DNA from: Christensenella sp. UBA3770
Lineage (GTDB): Bacteria; Bacillota; Clostridia; Christensenellales; CAG-1252
Direction of reading: 5' to 3'
DNA length: 9,178 nucleotides
Assembly: GCA_002371075.1 (NCBI GenBank)
Contig: DFFS01000055.1
Location: forward strand, 1-9,178
The notes beneath the pieces are model-generated. The model was not told the DNA's origin, made no database searches, and saw nothing but the letters and a program-made list of their open reading frames with translations. Both the position numbers and the translations under genes were made by a program. Positions 1 through 7,281 of the stretch are shown here, piece by piece; position 1 is the first letter of the stretch, and every line of letters begins with the position of its first letter.

Positions 1-2299
1 CCTCGCCGGAACGGATCAGATCTTCGTTTTGCGTCTTTGCCGTGATATGAATGCGTTTGGACGGCGCAACGGCCATTTCGGCGCGGATGTTTCTGATGCC
101 TTTGATCACGTCCATGACCGCCTCGAATTCCGCCTTTTCCTTTTCAAAGAAAAGATCGGCGTTGTAAGTGGGGTAGGCGGAGAGCATGATGGTCTCTTCG
201 TGAACGGGAAGCGAAAGATAAATGTGCTCCGTCACAAACGGGATATACGGATGCAACATCTTTAAGATGTTGACCAAGACGTAATAGATGTTTGACGCGG
301 CGTTTTGTTTGACGGTGGCGTCTTCGGAGTAAAGCGAGGGTTTGATGGCTTCGATGTACCAATCGCAAAACTCGCTCCAAACAAAATCGTACAGTTTGGC
401 GCCGGCAAGACCGATCTCGTATTTTTCAAGGTTCTCGTTGATGGCTTTGGCGGTTTCTTGCAAGCGGCTTAGGATCCAGCGGTCCGCAATGGTTTTTGAG
501 GTCTTTTCGATGGGGAGAAGATCCACACCCTCCAAATTCATCATAACAAAGCGAGAAGCATTCCAAACCTTGTTGATAAAGTTTCTTGCGCTTTCCACCT
601 TCTCTTCATAGAAGCGGGTGTCGCCGCCCGGTGCGATGCCGTTGGCAAGGGAGAAACGCAGAGAGTCAGCGCCGTATTTGTCAATGATCAGCAGGGGATC
701 GATGCCGTTGCCGAGGCTCTTGCTCATCTTTCTGCCAAGTTTGTCACGCACGATGCCGTGGATCATAACTTTGGAGAAAGGGATCTGTCCCATGTGTTCC
801 AAGCCGGAGAAGATCATTCTCGCCACCCAGAAGAAGATAATGTCGTAGGCGGTGATCAACACGCTTGTTGGGTAGAAGTACTTAAGATCCTCGGTTTTTT
901 CGGGATATCCGAGTGTGGAGAAGGGCCACAATGCACTGGAGAACCAAGTGTCCAAAACGTCCTCATCCTGCTTGAAATGCGTGCAACCGCACTTGGGGCA
1001 GCGCTCGGGCGTGTTTTCGGCAACGACGGTCTCTCCGCATTCTTCGCAATAGTAGGCGGGAATACGATGACCCCACCAAAGCTGGCGAGAAATGCACCAA
1101 TCCTTGATGTTTTCCATCCAACCGAAATACACCTTGGAAAAGCGCTCGGGGATAAACTCGATGTCTCCCTCTTTAACCACCTTGATCGCGGGTTCCGCAA
1201 GGGGCTTCATCTTTACAAACCACTGTTTGGAGATGATGGGTTCAACGCTGCTGTGGCAACGATAGCATTCGCCGACGTTGTGCTTATAGGGCTCTTTTTC
1301 GATCAGCAAACCAAGAGCGGCAAGGTCTTCCTCCACCTTCTTTCTTGCTGCAAAACGGTCTAATCCGCAGTATGCCGCGCCTGCTTTTTCATTCATCGTG
1401 CCATCGTCATTCATTACGCGAATGATCTCCAGGTTGTGGCGCATGCCTACTTCAAAGTCGTTGGGATCGTGCGCCGGCGTGATCTTGACCGCGCCGCTAC
1501 CGAAATCCTTTTCCACGTACTCATCCGCAACGATGGGGATCACGCGGTCGGTCAGGGGCAGGGAAAGCGTCTTGCCGATGATCGAAGCATATCTTTCGTC
1601 GGAGGGATTGACCGCGACGGCGGTATCGCCGAACATGGTCTCGGGACGCGTGGTAGCAACGGTCAAAAAGCCGCTGCCGTCCGTCAAGGGATACTTGATG
1701 TGCCAAAGGAAGCTGTCCTGCTCACTGTATTCCACTTCCGCATCGGAAAGCGCCGTTTTGCAGCAGGGACACCAGTTGATGATCCTGCTTCCGCGATAGA
1801 TCAAGCCTTTGTTGTACAGGTTGACAAACACCTTTTTGACGGCGCGATTGCACTTTTCATCCATCGTAAAGGCTTCTCTTGTCCAGTCCAATGAGGACCC
1901 GAGCCTTTTTAACTGCTCAACGATCCTACCGCCGTATTGCTTTTTCCAAGCCCAAGCAGCCTCCAAAAAACCCTCTCTTCCGAGTTCTTCCTTGCTTTTG
2001 CCTTCCGCCTTGAGTTTGTCCACGATCTTAACTTCGGTGGCAATGGAGGCGTGGTCCGTGCCGGGAAGCCAAAGAGTGGGGTGCCCTTGCATGCGCTTGA
2101 AACGCACCATAATGTCCTGAAGCGTGTTGTTGAGCGCATGCCCCATGTGAAGTTGTCCCGTGATGTTGGGCGGGGGAATAACGATGGTGTAAGGGTCTTT
2201 CTTCGGGTCGATCTTGGGCGTAAAGTAACCCTTTTCCATCCAAGTGGAATAGAGCTTGTCTTCAAATAGAGCGGGATCGTAAGTCTTTTCCATTTCCAT
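1..2299 (-). CDS. valS: Valyl-tRNA synthetase, C-terminus cut by window edge
   Basis: This class Ia aminoacyl-tRNA synthetase charges tRNA-Val with valine in the cytoplasm. The visible 766 codons cover most of a protein that is usually about 880 residues, so roughly the last 115 residues (C-terminal tRNA-binding arm) lie beyond the left edge. The HIGH motif appears as HMGH at residues 51-54 after PPPNITGQL, the KMSKS loop is intact at 524-528, and the editing-domain entry reads TVATTRPETMFGDTAVAV. Cysteine pairs (WCPCC; CEECG with CPKCG) suggest zinc-binding knuckles. The PPPNITG stretch and length distinguish it from IleRS and LeuRS. The ATG at 2299 is preferred over the in-frame ATG at 2293 because GAGG at 2308-2311 lies 8 nt upstream. 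It starts 16 nt after the pgsA stop, so the two are probably one transcript. I see no T-box leader in front of it. Confidence 0.97.
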   Translation of the reverse strand, partial: MEMEKTYDPALFEDKLYSTWMEKGYFTPKIDPKKDPYTIVIPPPNITGQLHMGHALNNTLQDIMVRFKRMQGHPTLWLPGTDHASIATEVKIVDKLKAEGKSKEELGREGFLEAAWAWKKQYGGRIVEQLKRLGSSLDWTREAFTMDEKCNRAVKKVFVNLYNKGLIYRGSRIINWCPCCKTALSDAEVEYSEQDSFLWHIKYPLTDGSGFLTVATTRPETMFGDTAVAVNPSDERYASIIGKTLSLPLTDRVIPIVADEYVEKDFGSGAVKITPAHDPNDFEVGMRHNLEIIRVMNDDGTMNEKAGAAYCGLDRFAARKKVEEDLAALGLLIEKEPYKHNVGECYRCHSSVEPIISKQWFVKMKPLAEPAIKVVKEGDIEFIPERFSKVYFGWMENIKDWCISRQLWWGHRIPAYYCEECGETVVAENTPERCPKCGCTHFKQDEDVLDTWFSSALWPFSTLGYPEKTEDLKYFYPTSVLITAYDIIFFWVARMIFSGLEHMGQIPFSKVMIHGIVRDKLGRKMSKSLGNGIDPLLIIDKYGADSLRFSLANGIAPGGDTRFYEEKVESARNFINKVWNASRFVMMNLEGVDLLPIEKTSKTIADRWILSRLQETAKAINENLEKYEIGLAGAKLYDFVWSEFCDWYIEAIKPSLYSEDATVKQNAASNIYYVLVNILKMLHPYIPFVTEHIYLSLPVHEETIMLSAYPTYNADLFFEKEKAEFEAVMDVIKGIRNIRAEMAVAPSKRIHITAKTQNEDLIRSGE

Positions 2300-2315
2300 A
2301 TTGCTTTCCTCGGTC

Positions 2316-2948
2316 TTAAAATTTTAAGGTCATATCCGATTTGTTCTTTACGGTATGATCCAATTGTTGCGATAGTTTTTTTGCGTAGTCAAACAGCGCG
2401 ATGTACGCGGCTATGGTGCCAAGAGACAAAACCACGGTGGCGAGAATGCGATAGAGGTCGTAATTTGCGCCCGCGAAAAAGCTCAAAAGCAACCCCAGCG
2501 TGTTAATAAACGCCGCGACTTTGCCAAAAAAATTGCTGTGAACGATGATCTTCCTCTTTGCCAAAAAGACGCCCCAGATCAGCATAAACCCTTCTTTTAA
2601 TCCGAGTGCGATCGGAAATGCGATAAAGAGCATACCGATGGAAGAGTGATGGATAAAATCGTTTACGCAAAGGCATATTGCCGCTGAAACCTGCAAAAGC
2701 TTGTCCGCAAGGGGATCGAGCATTTTGCCAAGGTCTGTGATGTAGTTGAATTTACGCGCGATGAAACCATCCAAAAGGTCGGTAACCGACGCAAAAAGAA
2801 AGATGCCGAAAGCGATGTAAACGTTAAGATTCTTTGCGCCGTCAACGGCAAAAAAAACCGCGATGAACGCAGGTACGCAAAGGATTCGGATATAAGTCAG
2901 AATGTTAGGAGGAGTATAAAAATCTTCCTTTTTTATCTTTCTATCCAT
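2316..2948 (-). CDS. pgsA: CDP-diacylglycerol-glycerol-3-phosphate 3-phosphatidyltransferase
   Basis: This 210-residue integral membrane enzyme belongs to the CDP-alcohol phosphotransferase family. PgsA transfers a phosphatidyl group from CDP-diacylglycerol to glycerol 3-phosphate, the committed step to phosphatidylglycerol and cardiolipin. The family signature DxxDGxxAR-x8-GxxxDxxxD is complete: D57, D60, G61, A64, R65, G74, D78, D82. The TDLGKMLDPLADK form is typical of PgsA rather than phosphatidylserine or choline-type enzymes. Several hydrophobic segments (about residues 20-35, 42-56, 102-125, 138-160, 165-187) fit a six-helix fold. The N-terminus carries about 14 extra residues (MDRKIKKEDFYTPP) before the usual NxLTxxRI start. 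An in-frame TAA two codons upstream of the ATG rules out a longer start. No Shine-Dalgarno sequence precedes it. A cardiolipin-synthase-type relative cannot be fully excluded. Confidence 0.9.
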   Translation of the reverse strand: MDRKIKKEDFYTPPNILTYIRILCVPAFIAVFFAVDGAKNLNVYIAFGIFLFASVTDLLDGFIARKFNYITDLGKMLDPLADKLLQVSAAICLCVNDFIHHSSIGMLFIAFPIALGLKEGFMLIWGVFLAKRKIIVHSNFFGKVAAFINTLGLLLSFFAGANYDLYRILATVVLSLGTIAAYIALFDYAKKLSQQLDHTVKNKSDMTLKF

Positions 2949-2955
2949 AAATTAG

Positions 2956-2984
2956 ATTTTATAACTAAATTTATATATTGTCAA
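2956..2984 (-). promoter_or_regulatory. Sigma-A-type promoter for pgsA-valS
   Basis: On the minus strand, a perfect -35 box TTGACA (2984-2979) is followed after 17 nt by TAAAAT (2961-2956), five of six matches to the -10 consensus. Only 7 nt (CTAATTT) separate the -10 box from the pgsA ATG at 2948. A normal start point 6-8 nt below the -10 would therefore fall at or within a base or two of the ATG, implying a leaderless mRNA. A shifted -10 reading, TATAAA at 2963-2958, would have a poorer 15-nt spacer and leaves at most a 2-3 nt leader. Confidence 0.75.
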
Positions 2985-3084
2985 TTAAAGTCCGTAAAAT
3001 ACTTTTCCCGCGTTAATTGGCTTGTCGGTATGCGCAAAAACATTTTTCCGTGTGTCTGAATAGTATGCATTAGAACTTTTTTAT

Positions 3085-3090
3085 AAGGAG
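3085..3090 (+). promoter_or_regulatory. Ribosome binding site of the ABC receptor gene
   Basis: AAGGAG sits 6 nt before the ATG at 3097 and fixes that start. The rest of the 148-nt divergent gap (2949-3096) holds the pgsA promoter on the other strand. I could not identify a convincing promoter for the plus-strand operon, nor any TPP-riboswitch-like or other structured leader. Confidence 0.85.
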
Positions 3091-3096
3091 ATTTTT

Positions 3097-4083
3097 ATGA
3101 AGAAGAAAATCATCGTAACCATTCTCGTGATCTCGCTTCTTGCGCTTTGCTTGCCATTTGCGGCGTGTTCCAAGCAAAAGGAAGACGTGATCCGCTTGAA
3201 CGAGGTGACGCACTCGGTCTTTTATGCGCCTTTGTACGTAGCCATCAATGAGGGATACTTCAAAGAGCAAGGCATCTCGATCGAACTGACCAACGGCGGT
3301 GGCGCGGATAAAACCATGACGGCTGTGCTTTCGGGGCAGGCGGATATCGGCTTTTGCGGACCGGAAGCCTCCGTTTACGTGTACAACGAGGGAAAGAAAA
3401 ACTATCCGATCGTGATCGGGCAATTGACCAAACGCGACGGCTCGTTTGTGATCGGTAGGCAAAAAACGGACAGTTTTGATTGGTCCACCGCATTTCTCGG
3501 AAAGGAGATCATCGGCGGACGTAAGGGCGGCGTGCCGGCGATGGCGCTTGAATACGCGCTGAAAAAGAACGGCTATGTCGACGGACAAAACGTAACGATC
3601 AACTACGACGTGCAATACGATCTGATCTCGGCGGCTTTTGACGGCGGAACGGGAGATTTTTGCACGATGTTCGAGCCTGCGGCAACCAACTTTGAACTGG
3701 CGGGGAAAGGCTATCTTGTTGCATCGGTAGGCGAGGAAGCGGGGGATATCCCGTACACTTGTTTCTGTGCGGAGAAATCGTATTTGGAAAAGAACGCAGA
3801 CAAAGTAAAACGCTTCCTTGCGGCGCTCCAAAAGGGGGTTGCATTCGTAAATACCGAAAGTGCGGAAACCATTGCGAAAGCCGTGTCTCCCTCTTTTGCA
3901 GATACGTCCTTGTCCGTGTTGACTTCGGCGATCGCCAACTACAAAAAGATCGGCGCTTACGTTGACGATATGAAGCTCAAAAAGGACGATTTCGAGCATT
4001 TGCAGGACATCATCATCTCGGCGGGCGTAATGACCAAGCGCGCGGATTACGACAAGCTCGTCGACAACGGATATTTGGGCTGA
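3097..4083 (+). CDS. ABC importer substrate-binding lipoprotein, NMT1/SsuA-ThiY class
   Basis: This 328-residue protein is the solute receptor of the importer encoded with the next two genes. A positively charged N-terminus (MKKK), a hydrophobic core and a lipobox ending FAAC place the lipidated cysteine at residue 24, so it should be anchored to the outer face of the membrane. The mature part fits the NMT1/THI5-like periplasmic-binding fold: an opening SVFYAPLYVAINEGYFKEQG, a GGGADKTMTAVLSGQADIGF segment, a later GRKGGVPA loop and a hinge region near TMFEPAATNFE. Relatives bind thiamine precursors, sulfonates, nitrate, riboflavin or other small molecules. Nothing in the window identifies the ligand, because no biosynthetic gene or riboswitch accompanies the operon, so no gene symbol is given. 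The start is set by an AAGGAG site 6 nt upstream. Confidence 0.9.
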   Translation: MKKKIIVTILVISLLALCLPFAACSKQKEDVIRLNEVTHSVFYAPLYVAINEGYFKEQGISIELTNGGGADKTMTAVLSGQADIGFCGPEASVYVYNEGKKNYPIVIGQLTKRDGSFVIGRQKTDSFDWSTAFLGKEIIGGRKGGVPAMALEYALKKNGYVDGQNVTINYDVQYDLISAAFDGGTGDFCTMFEPAATNFELAGKGYLVASVGEEAGDIPYTCFCAEKSYLEKNADKVKRFLAALQKGVAFVNTESAETIAKAVSPSFADTSLSVLTSAIANYKKIGAYVDDMKLKKDDFEHLQDIIISAGVMTKRADYDKLVDNGYLG

Positions 4084-4105
4084 ACGGCACCTTACAAAAG
4101 AAGAA

Positions 4106-4879
4106 ATGAAAGAAGTTTTACGGCTTGAAAAAGTATCGCACAGATACCATAGCAAAAGCGGCGAGACCGAAGCGATCCGTTCTATGGACCTATCGGTAAA
4201 CGAGGGAGAATTCTTTGGGATCGTCGGACCATCGGGGAGTGGCAAAACAACGCTGCTCTCCATCCTTTCGGGGATACTGACGCCCTCCTCCGGCAGCGTA
4301 AAAAGAAGTATTTCGCCCTCCGAGATCGGCTACATGTTGCAACGGGATCACCTGTTTGAATGGCGCACGATCGAAGACAACGTTTTGCTCGGACTTGAAA
4401 TCCGCAAGATAAAGACAAAAGAGCGGGTGGAATACGCGCTTGACCTCCTGAAAAAATACAGTTTGGGCGACTTTGTCAAAAAGCGTCCGTCGGAGCTTTC
4501 GGGTGGGATGCGGCAGCGCGTCGCGCTGATCCGTACGCTTGCGCTGCGGCCCAAATTGGTGCTTCTTGACGAACCGTTTTCCGCGCTTGACTTTCAAACG
4601 CGTTTGAACGTTGCGGAAGACGTCAGAAAGATCATAGCGGAAGAGGGTGTGACGGCGATCTTGGTCACGCACGATATCAGCGAAGCGATTGCGCTGTGCG
4701 ACAGGATCGCAGTGCTCAGTGCCCGTCCCGCCACCGTAAAAAGGATTTTTGACAACACGATAGAAAAAGGTCTTTCCTCCATCGAAAGAAGGGAGCATCC
4801 GTTGTTTGCCTCCCTTTTTAAGGAGGTTTGGAAAGAATTGGAGTTTACCGATGAAAAAGAAAAGTCAGGAGATCAGTGA
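4106..4879 (+). CDS. ABC importer ATP-binding protein, SsuB/TauB/ThiZ class
   Basis: This 257-residue cytoplasmic ATPase powers the importer. All nucleotide-binding motifs are intact: Walker A GPSGSGKT at 41-48, Q-loop glutamine at 79 (MLQRD), signature LSGGM at 131-135, Walker B LVLLDEP at 151-157 with catalytic E156, D-loop SALD at 159-162, and switch histidine H189 (VTHD). The LSGGMRQRVALIRTLALRPKLVLLDEPFSALD layout is characteristic of the nitrate/sulfonate/taurine family of ATPases. The gene starts 22 nt after the receptor stop. Its ribosome binding site is weak (only AAGAAG-like purines directly before the ATG), so translation may depend partly on coupling to the upstream gene. Its 3' end overlaps the permease gene by 29 nt. 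Confidence 0.95.
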   Translation: MKEVLRLEKVSHRYHSKSGETEAIRSMDLSVNEGEFFGIVGPSGSGKTTLLSILSGILTPSSGSVKRSISPSEIGYMLQRDHLFEWRTIEDNVLLGLEIRKIKTKERVEYALDLLKKYSLGDFVKKRPSELSGGMRQRVALIRTLALRPKLVLLDEPFSALDFQTRLNVAEDVRKIIAEEGVTAILVTHDISEAIALCDRIAVLSARPATVKRIFDNTIEKGLSSIERREHPLFASLFKEVWKELEFTDEKEKSGDQ

Positions 4880-5654
4880 AGAGCATTTTCGTTATTTGAA
4901 AAAGCAAAGAGGAAAAACGGCGTTTGTCGTTGTGATGCAGGTGTTTTTGCTCGTACAGTTCTTCCTTGTTTGGGAGTTGCTTGCAAAGTACGAGATCATA
5001 GACAGCTTTATCTTCAGCGCGCCATCTAAAATGTGGAGTTCTTTCCTTGCGCTCGCTAAGGACGGGGTGCTGTGGCGGCACGTTTCCGCAACGCTGATCG
5101 AAACGGTGGTCGGGTTTGTGTCGGCAACGCTGATCGGGCTTGTGGTGGCGGTCGTTTTGTGGTCTATCGAGCCGCTGCGATTGATCTTGGAGCCGTACAT
5201 CGTAGTATTGAACGCCTTGCCCAAGATCGCGCTTGGTCCTATCATCATTATTTGGGTGGGCGCAGGAAAGGGCGCGATCATCGTGATGGCGATCCTAATC
5301 AGCGTGATCATCACCGTGATCAATATCTTAAACGGGTTTTTATCCGTAGACAAAGACAAGATCCTTTTGATGAAAACGCTCTCCGCAACGCGAGCGCAAA
5401 CCCTGTTTAAGCTGGTGCTCCCATCCAATCTGTCAAACATTATCGCCGCGCTGAAAGTGAACGTGGGCATGGCGTGGGTCGGCACGATCATGGGGGAATA
5501 TCTTGTCAGCAGGGAGGGGCTCGGTTACCTGATCGTTTACGGCGGACAGGTGTTTAACCTGAGTTTGGTCATGTGTTCGACGGTCATCTTAACCGTGCTT
5601 GCCGCTCTGATGTACTTTTGCGTTTTGATCGTTGAAAAGGCGGTGTCGAGATAA
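4851..5654 (+). CDS. ABC importer permease, SsuC/TauC/ThiX class
   Basis: This 267-residue inner-membrane subunit would form the transport channel as a homodimer. Hydrophobic segments lie near residues 23-45, 82-104, 111-136, 140-163, 200-218 and 238-261, consistent with the six-helix permease of this family. The cytoplasmic EAA-like loop that docks on the ATPase lies near 166-195, around KTLSATRAQTLFKLVLPSN. I chose the ATG at 4851 over an in-frame TTG at 4806, because GGAG stands 7 nt before the ATG and the MKKKSQE start looks like a normal N-terminus. This start lies inside the ATPase gene, giving a 29-nt overlap and probable translational coupling. The gene is the last of the operon and ends 48 nt before a terminator hairpin. 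Confidence 0.93.
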   Translation: MKKKSQEISEEHFRYLKKQRGKTAFVVVMQVFLLVQFFLVWELLAKYEIIDSFIFSAPSKMWSSFLALAKDGVLWRHVSATLIETVVGFVSATLIGLVVAVVLWSIEPLRLILEPYIVVLNALPKIALGPIIIIWVGAGKGAIIVMAILISVIITVINILNGFLSVDKDKILLMKTLSATRAQTLFKLVLPSNLSNIIAALKVNVGMAWVGTIMGEYLVSREGLGYLIVYGGQVFNLSLVMCSTVILTVLAALMYFCVLIVEKAVSR

Positions 5655-5702
5655 CAATTCAACAAGTTAATATTCAACAAATGCAATATAAATGGACAAG
5701 AA

Positions 5703-5732
5703 AAAAGGTCTCACGCAGCGTTGAGACCTTTT
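5703..5732 (-). terminator. Intrinsic terminator between convergent genes
   Basis: A perfect 11-bp stem (AAAAGGTCTCA with TGAGACCTTTT) encloses an 8-nt loop. On the minus strand the stem runs into six T residues, making a good rho-independent terminator for the dCMP deaminase gene. On the plus strand only four T residues follow, so it would be a weaker stop for the ABC operon. A second small palindrome (TTTTGC, TAAA, GCAAAA at 5729-5744) overlaps its right arm and ends just before the deaminase stop codon. Confidence 0.85.
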
Positions 5733-5744
5733 GCTAAAGCAAAA

Positions 5745-6200
5745 TTATTGTTCGTCGTCGATCTTTTCGATGGCAACGCCCGCTTCTTTCATCATTTCCA
5801 TAGAGAATTCGTCGGGATAACCGTATTTGTAAAGCACGCGACGAATGCCGCTGTTGATGATCATTTTCGCGCAGATGGAGCAGGGTTGGTGCGTGCAGTA
5901 AATGGTTGCGCCGTCAACGCTGATGCCCATCTTTGCCGCTTGAATGATGGCGTTTTGCTCGGCGTGGATCGCATAGCAGATCTCGTGACGGGTGCCGCTT
6001 GGAATGTTGAGCTTTCTTCTCAGGCACTCTCCGCGTTCCTTGCAGCTGGTGATGCCGCTGCCCGCGCCGTTGTATCCGGTGGTCAAGATCCGTTTGTCAC
6101 GGGCGATGACTGCGCCGACTTGGCGATTTTCCTGAAAGCAACTGCTCCAAGTGGAGACCTTTTCCGCCATATCCATAAATCTTTGATCCCATTTATCCAT
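5745..6200 (-). CDS. Deoxycytidylate (dCMP) deaminase family protein
   Basis: This 151-residue zinc-dependent enzyme belongs to the cytidine/deoxycytidylate deaminase superfamily. It would hydrolyse dCMP to dUMP, the substrate of thymidylate synthase, in the cytoplasm. The zinc site is complete: HAE at 79-81 (H79 ligand, E81 proton shuttle) and PCSIC at 106-110 (C107 and C110 ligands). The NRQVGAVIARD opening, the TGYNGAGSG loop with a following C-ERGEC segment, and CYAIHAEQNAI match dCMP deaminases (ComEB-like) better than tRNA adenosine deaminase or free-cytidine deaminase. The length is typical. The ATG at 6200 has GAGG 9 nt upstream. It is a single gene, convergent with the ABC operon, with an inverted repeat in its leader. 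Confidence 0.88.
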   Translation of the reverse strand: MDKWDQRFMDMAEKVSTWSSCFQENRQVGAVIARDKRILTTGYNGAGSGITSCKERGECLRRKLNIPSGTRHEICYAIHAEQNAIIQAAKMGISVDGATIYCTHQPCSICAKMIINSGIRRVLYKYGYPDEFSMEMMKEAGVAIEKIDDEQ

Positions 6201-6214
6201 ATCGCATTACCTCA

Positions 6215-6247
6215 AAGCGTTTTATTTAATTTACCATAAAAACGCTT
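6215..6247. repeat. Inverted repeat in the dCMP deaminase leader
   Basis: Arms AAGCGTTTT (6215-6223) and AAAACGCTT (6239-6247) are perfect 9-bp complements, extendable by ATA/TAT pairs with one bulged base. The arms are separated by about 10-15 A+T-rich bases. The repeat lies 15 nt before the deaminase ATG on its coding strand, next to the GAGG site, and 43 nt beyond the stop of the next upstream minus-strand gene. There is no T-run after it on either strand, so a standard terminator is unlikely. An operator or an mRNA hairpin that affects initiation is possible. Confidence 0.5.
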
Positions 6248-6290
6248 CGGAAGCAATACATTTATCGCCGATTTGCAAATGCGTTTGCTT

Positions 6291-7154
6291 TTAGCCAAAG
6301 TATTTTTGCGAGAAAAGGGCAACCGAGCGAACGATCATCGCTGCGTAGTATCTTGCGTCTGATACAAGGTGATCGGAATTGTGTTCAAGGTTTTCAAAGG
6401 CGCTTCTGATCTCGGCAAGCAACACCTTGTATTCGATGACGACTTGGTCTTCTTTTCCGCGGACGCTTTCACCAAAGGCGGCTTCTTCCGCAACGACCTT
6501 TTGTTTGAACTGTATGACAGCGCGTAGCATATCTTCTTTTTGATAGTTTCCCGCGGCAAGGTCGTTTGCCGCTTCGTACAGGGTTTTGTGTGCTTCCTTA
6601 TAGAGATATTTACTGTTTTCCGCAGCGGAGAGCGAGGGCTGTTTTTTTATGTCAAAAGGCAAAATTTCAATTTCCGAAATGCCGTAATTGCTTTTGCGTT
6701 CAGCCACCTTTTTTGCGTCCGTTTCTTCGGAATATACGTTCAAAACAACGTAATAAACGCCGCCTGTTTTCATCACGTATCCCGCGCCGCCCTCCTGCCT
6801 GATCACCGCGGCGTTTTTGTATGAGATCGACATATCTTCCGATTTCGTCGCATAGACGGCATAGTAAACTGCGGAATTGTTTTTTTTCTTTAGAAAAAGA
6901 CTTGTATATGCGTTTATTCCCGTGTCGCTGCCGATGAGGTCCGCCGCAACAAGCGTCAAGGAAAAACATAACAATGTGATCATCACGGTCAACAAAACGG
7001 TTTTTCCTTTTCCCGCCGTTTTGCTGTTTTTTTTGTTATTGTCCTTGCCGGGTTGATTGGCTTTGGTTCGGGCGTCTTCGACGGTATGCTCGTCGACGCA
7101 AACGGTTTTTCCGTTTGAAGTTCTATGATTTCGATGTAAGGCGGGGGCGTTCAT
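6291..7154 (-). CDS. Single-pass membrane protein with SPOR-like segment
   Basis: I do not recognise a named gene. From the ATG at 7154 the product has 287 residues: a polar, lysine- and asparagine-rich cytoplasmic N-terminus (1-50), one transmembrane helix (about 52-74, TVLLTVMITLLCFSLTLVAA), and an extracytoplasmic remainder. Residues about 96-168 resemble a SPOR peptidoglycan-binding fold: YYAVYA at the start, a GGAGYVM turn, and YYVVLNVYSEETDAKKVAER. Residues about 175-283 look all-helical with no recognised family. A role at the cell wall or division site is inference from the SPOR resemblance. The start is uncertain: the frame stays open to a TTG at 7211, and the ATG has only a distant AAAGG (15 nt away). 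No obvious terminator follows its stop. Confidence 0.6.
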   Translation of the reverse strand: MNAPALHRNHRTSNGKTVCVDEHTVEDARTKANQPGKDNNKKNSKTAGKGKTVLLTVMITLLCFSLTLVAADLIGSDTGINAYTSLFLKKKNNSAVYYAVYATKSEDMSISYKNAAVIRQEGGAGYVMKTGGVYYVVLNVYSEETDAKKVAERKSNYGISEIEILPFDIKKQPSLSAAENSKYLYKEAHKTLYEAANDLAAGNYQKEDMLRAVIQFKQKVVAEEAAFGESVRGKEDQVVIEYKVLLAEIRSAFENLEHNSDHLVSDARYYAAMIVRSVALFSQKYFG

Positions 7155-7281
7155 ACAGCATTTTACGGACCTTTTGACGGCAATATGACATTTTTCCGTT
7201 TTTCTCGGCAAATCACTTGAAAAAAGCGTCGTTTCCGTAAAAACAAATCTGAAGATGGGCGAGTAATGATTGCAAAAACGC

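Noticed and set aside
758..1363. A 201-codon plus-strand open frame within the valS region
   Set aside because: It lies fully opposite valS, whose minus-strand translation carries conserved synthetase motifs through this stretch. The plus-strand product has no recognisable features.
2949..3096. A TPP or other riboswitch in front of the ABC operon
   Set aside because: I looked for the conserved CUGAGA and GAUCUGG-type blocks in this 148-nt gap and found none. Half of the gap is the divergent pgsA promoter.
3070..4263. A 397-codon minus-strand open frame opposite the ABC receptor gene
   Set aside because: It is the antisense shadow of the receptor and the start of the ATPase gene. The product is arginine/histidine/phenylalanine-rich with no recognisable domain, while the plus strand encodes a clear lipoprotein and an intact Walker A.
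5721..6239. A 172-codon plus-strand open frame opposite the dCMP deaminase
   Set aside because: It overlaps the terminator and is antisense to a gene with a complete zinc site.
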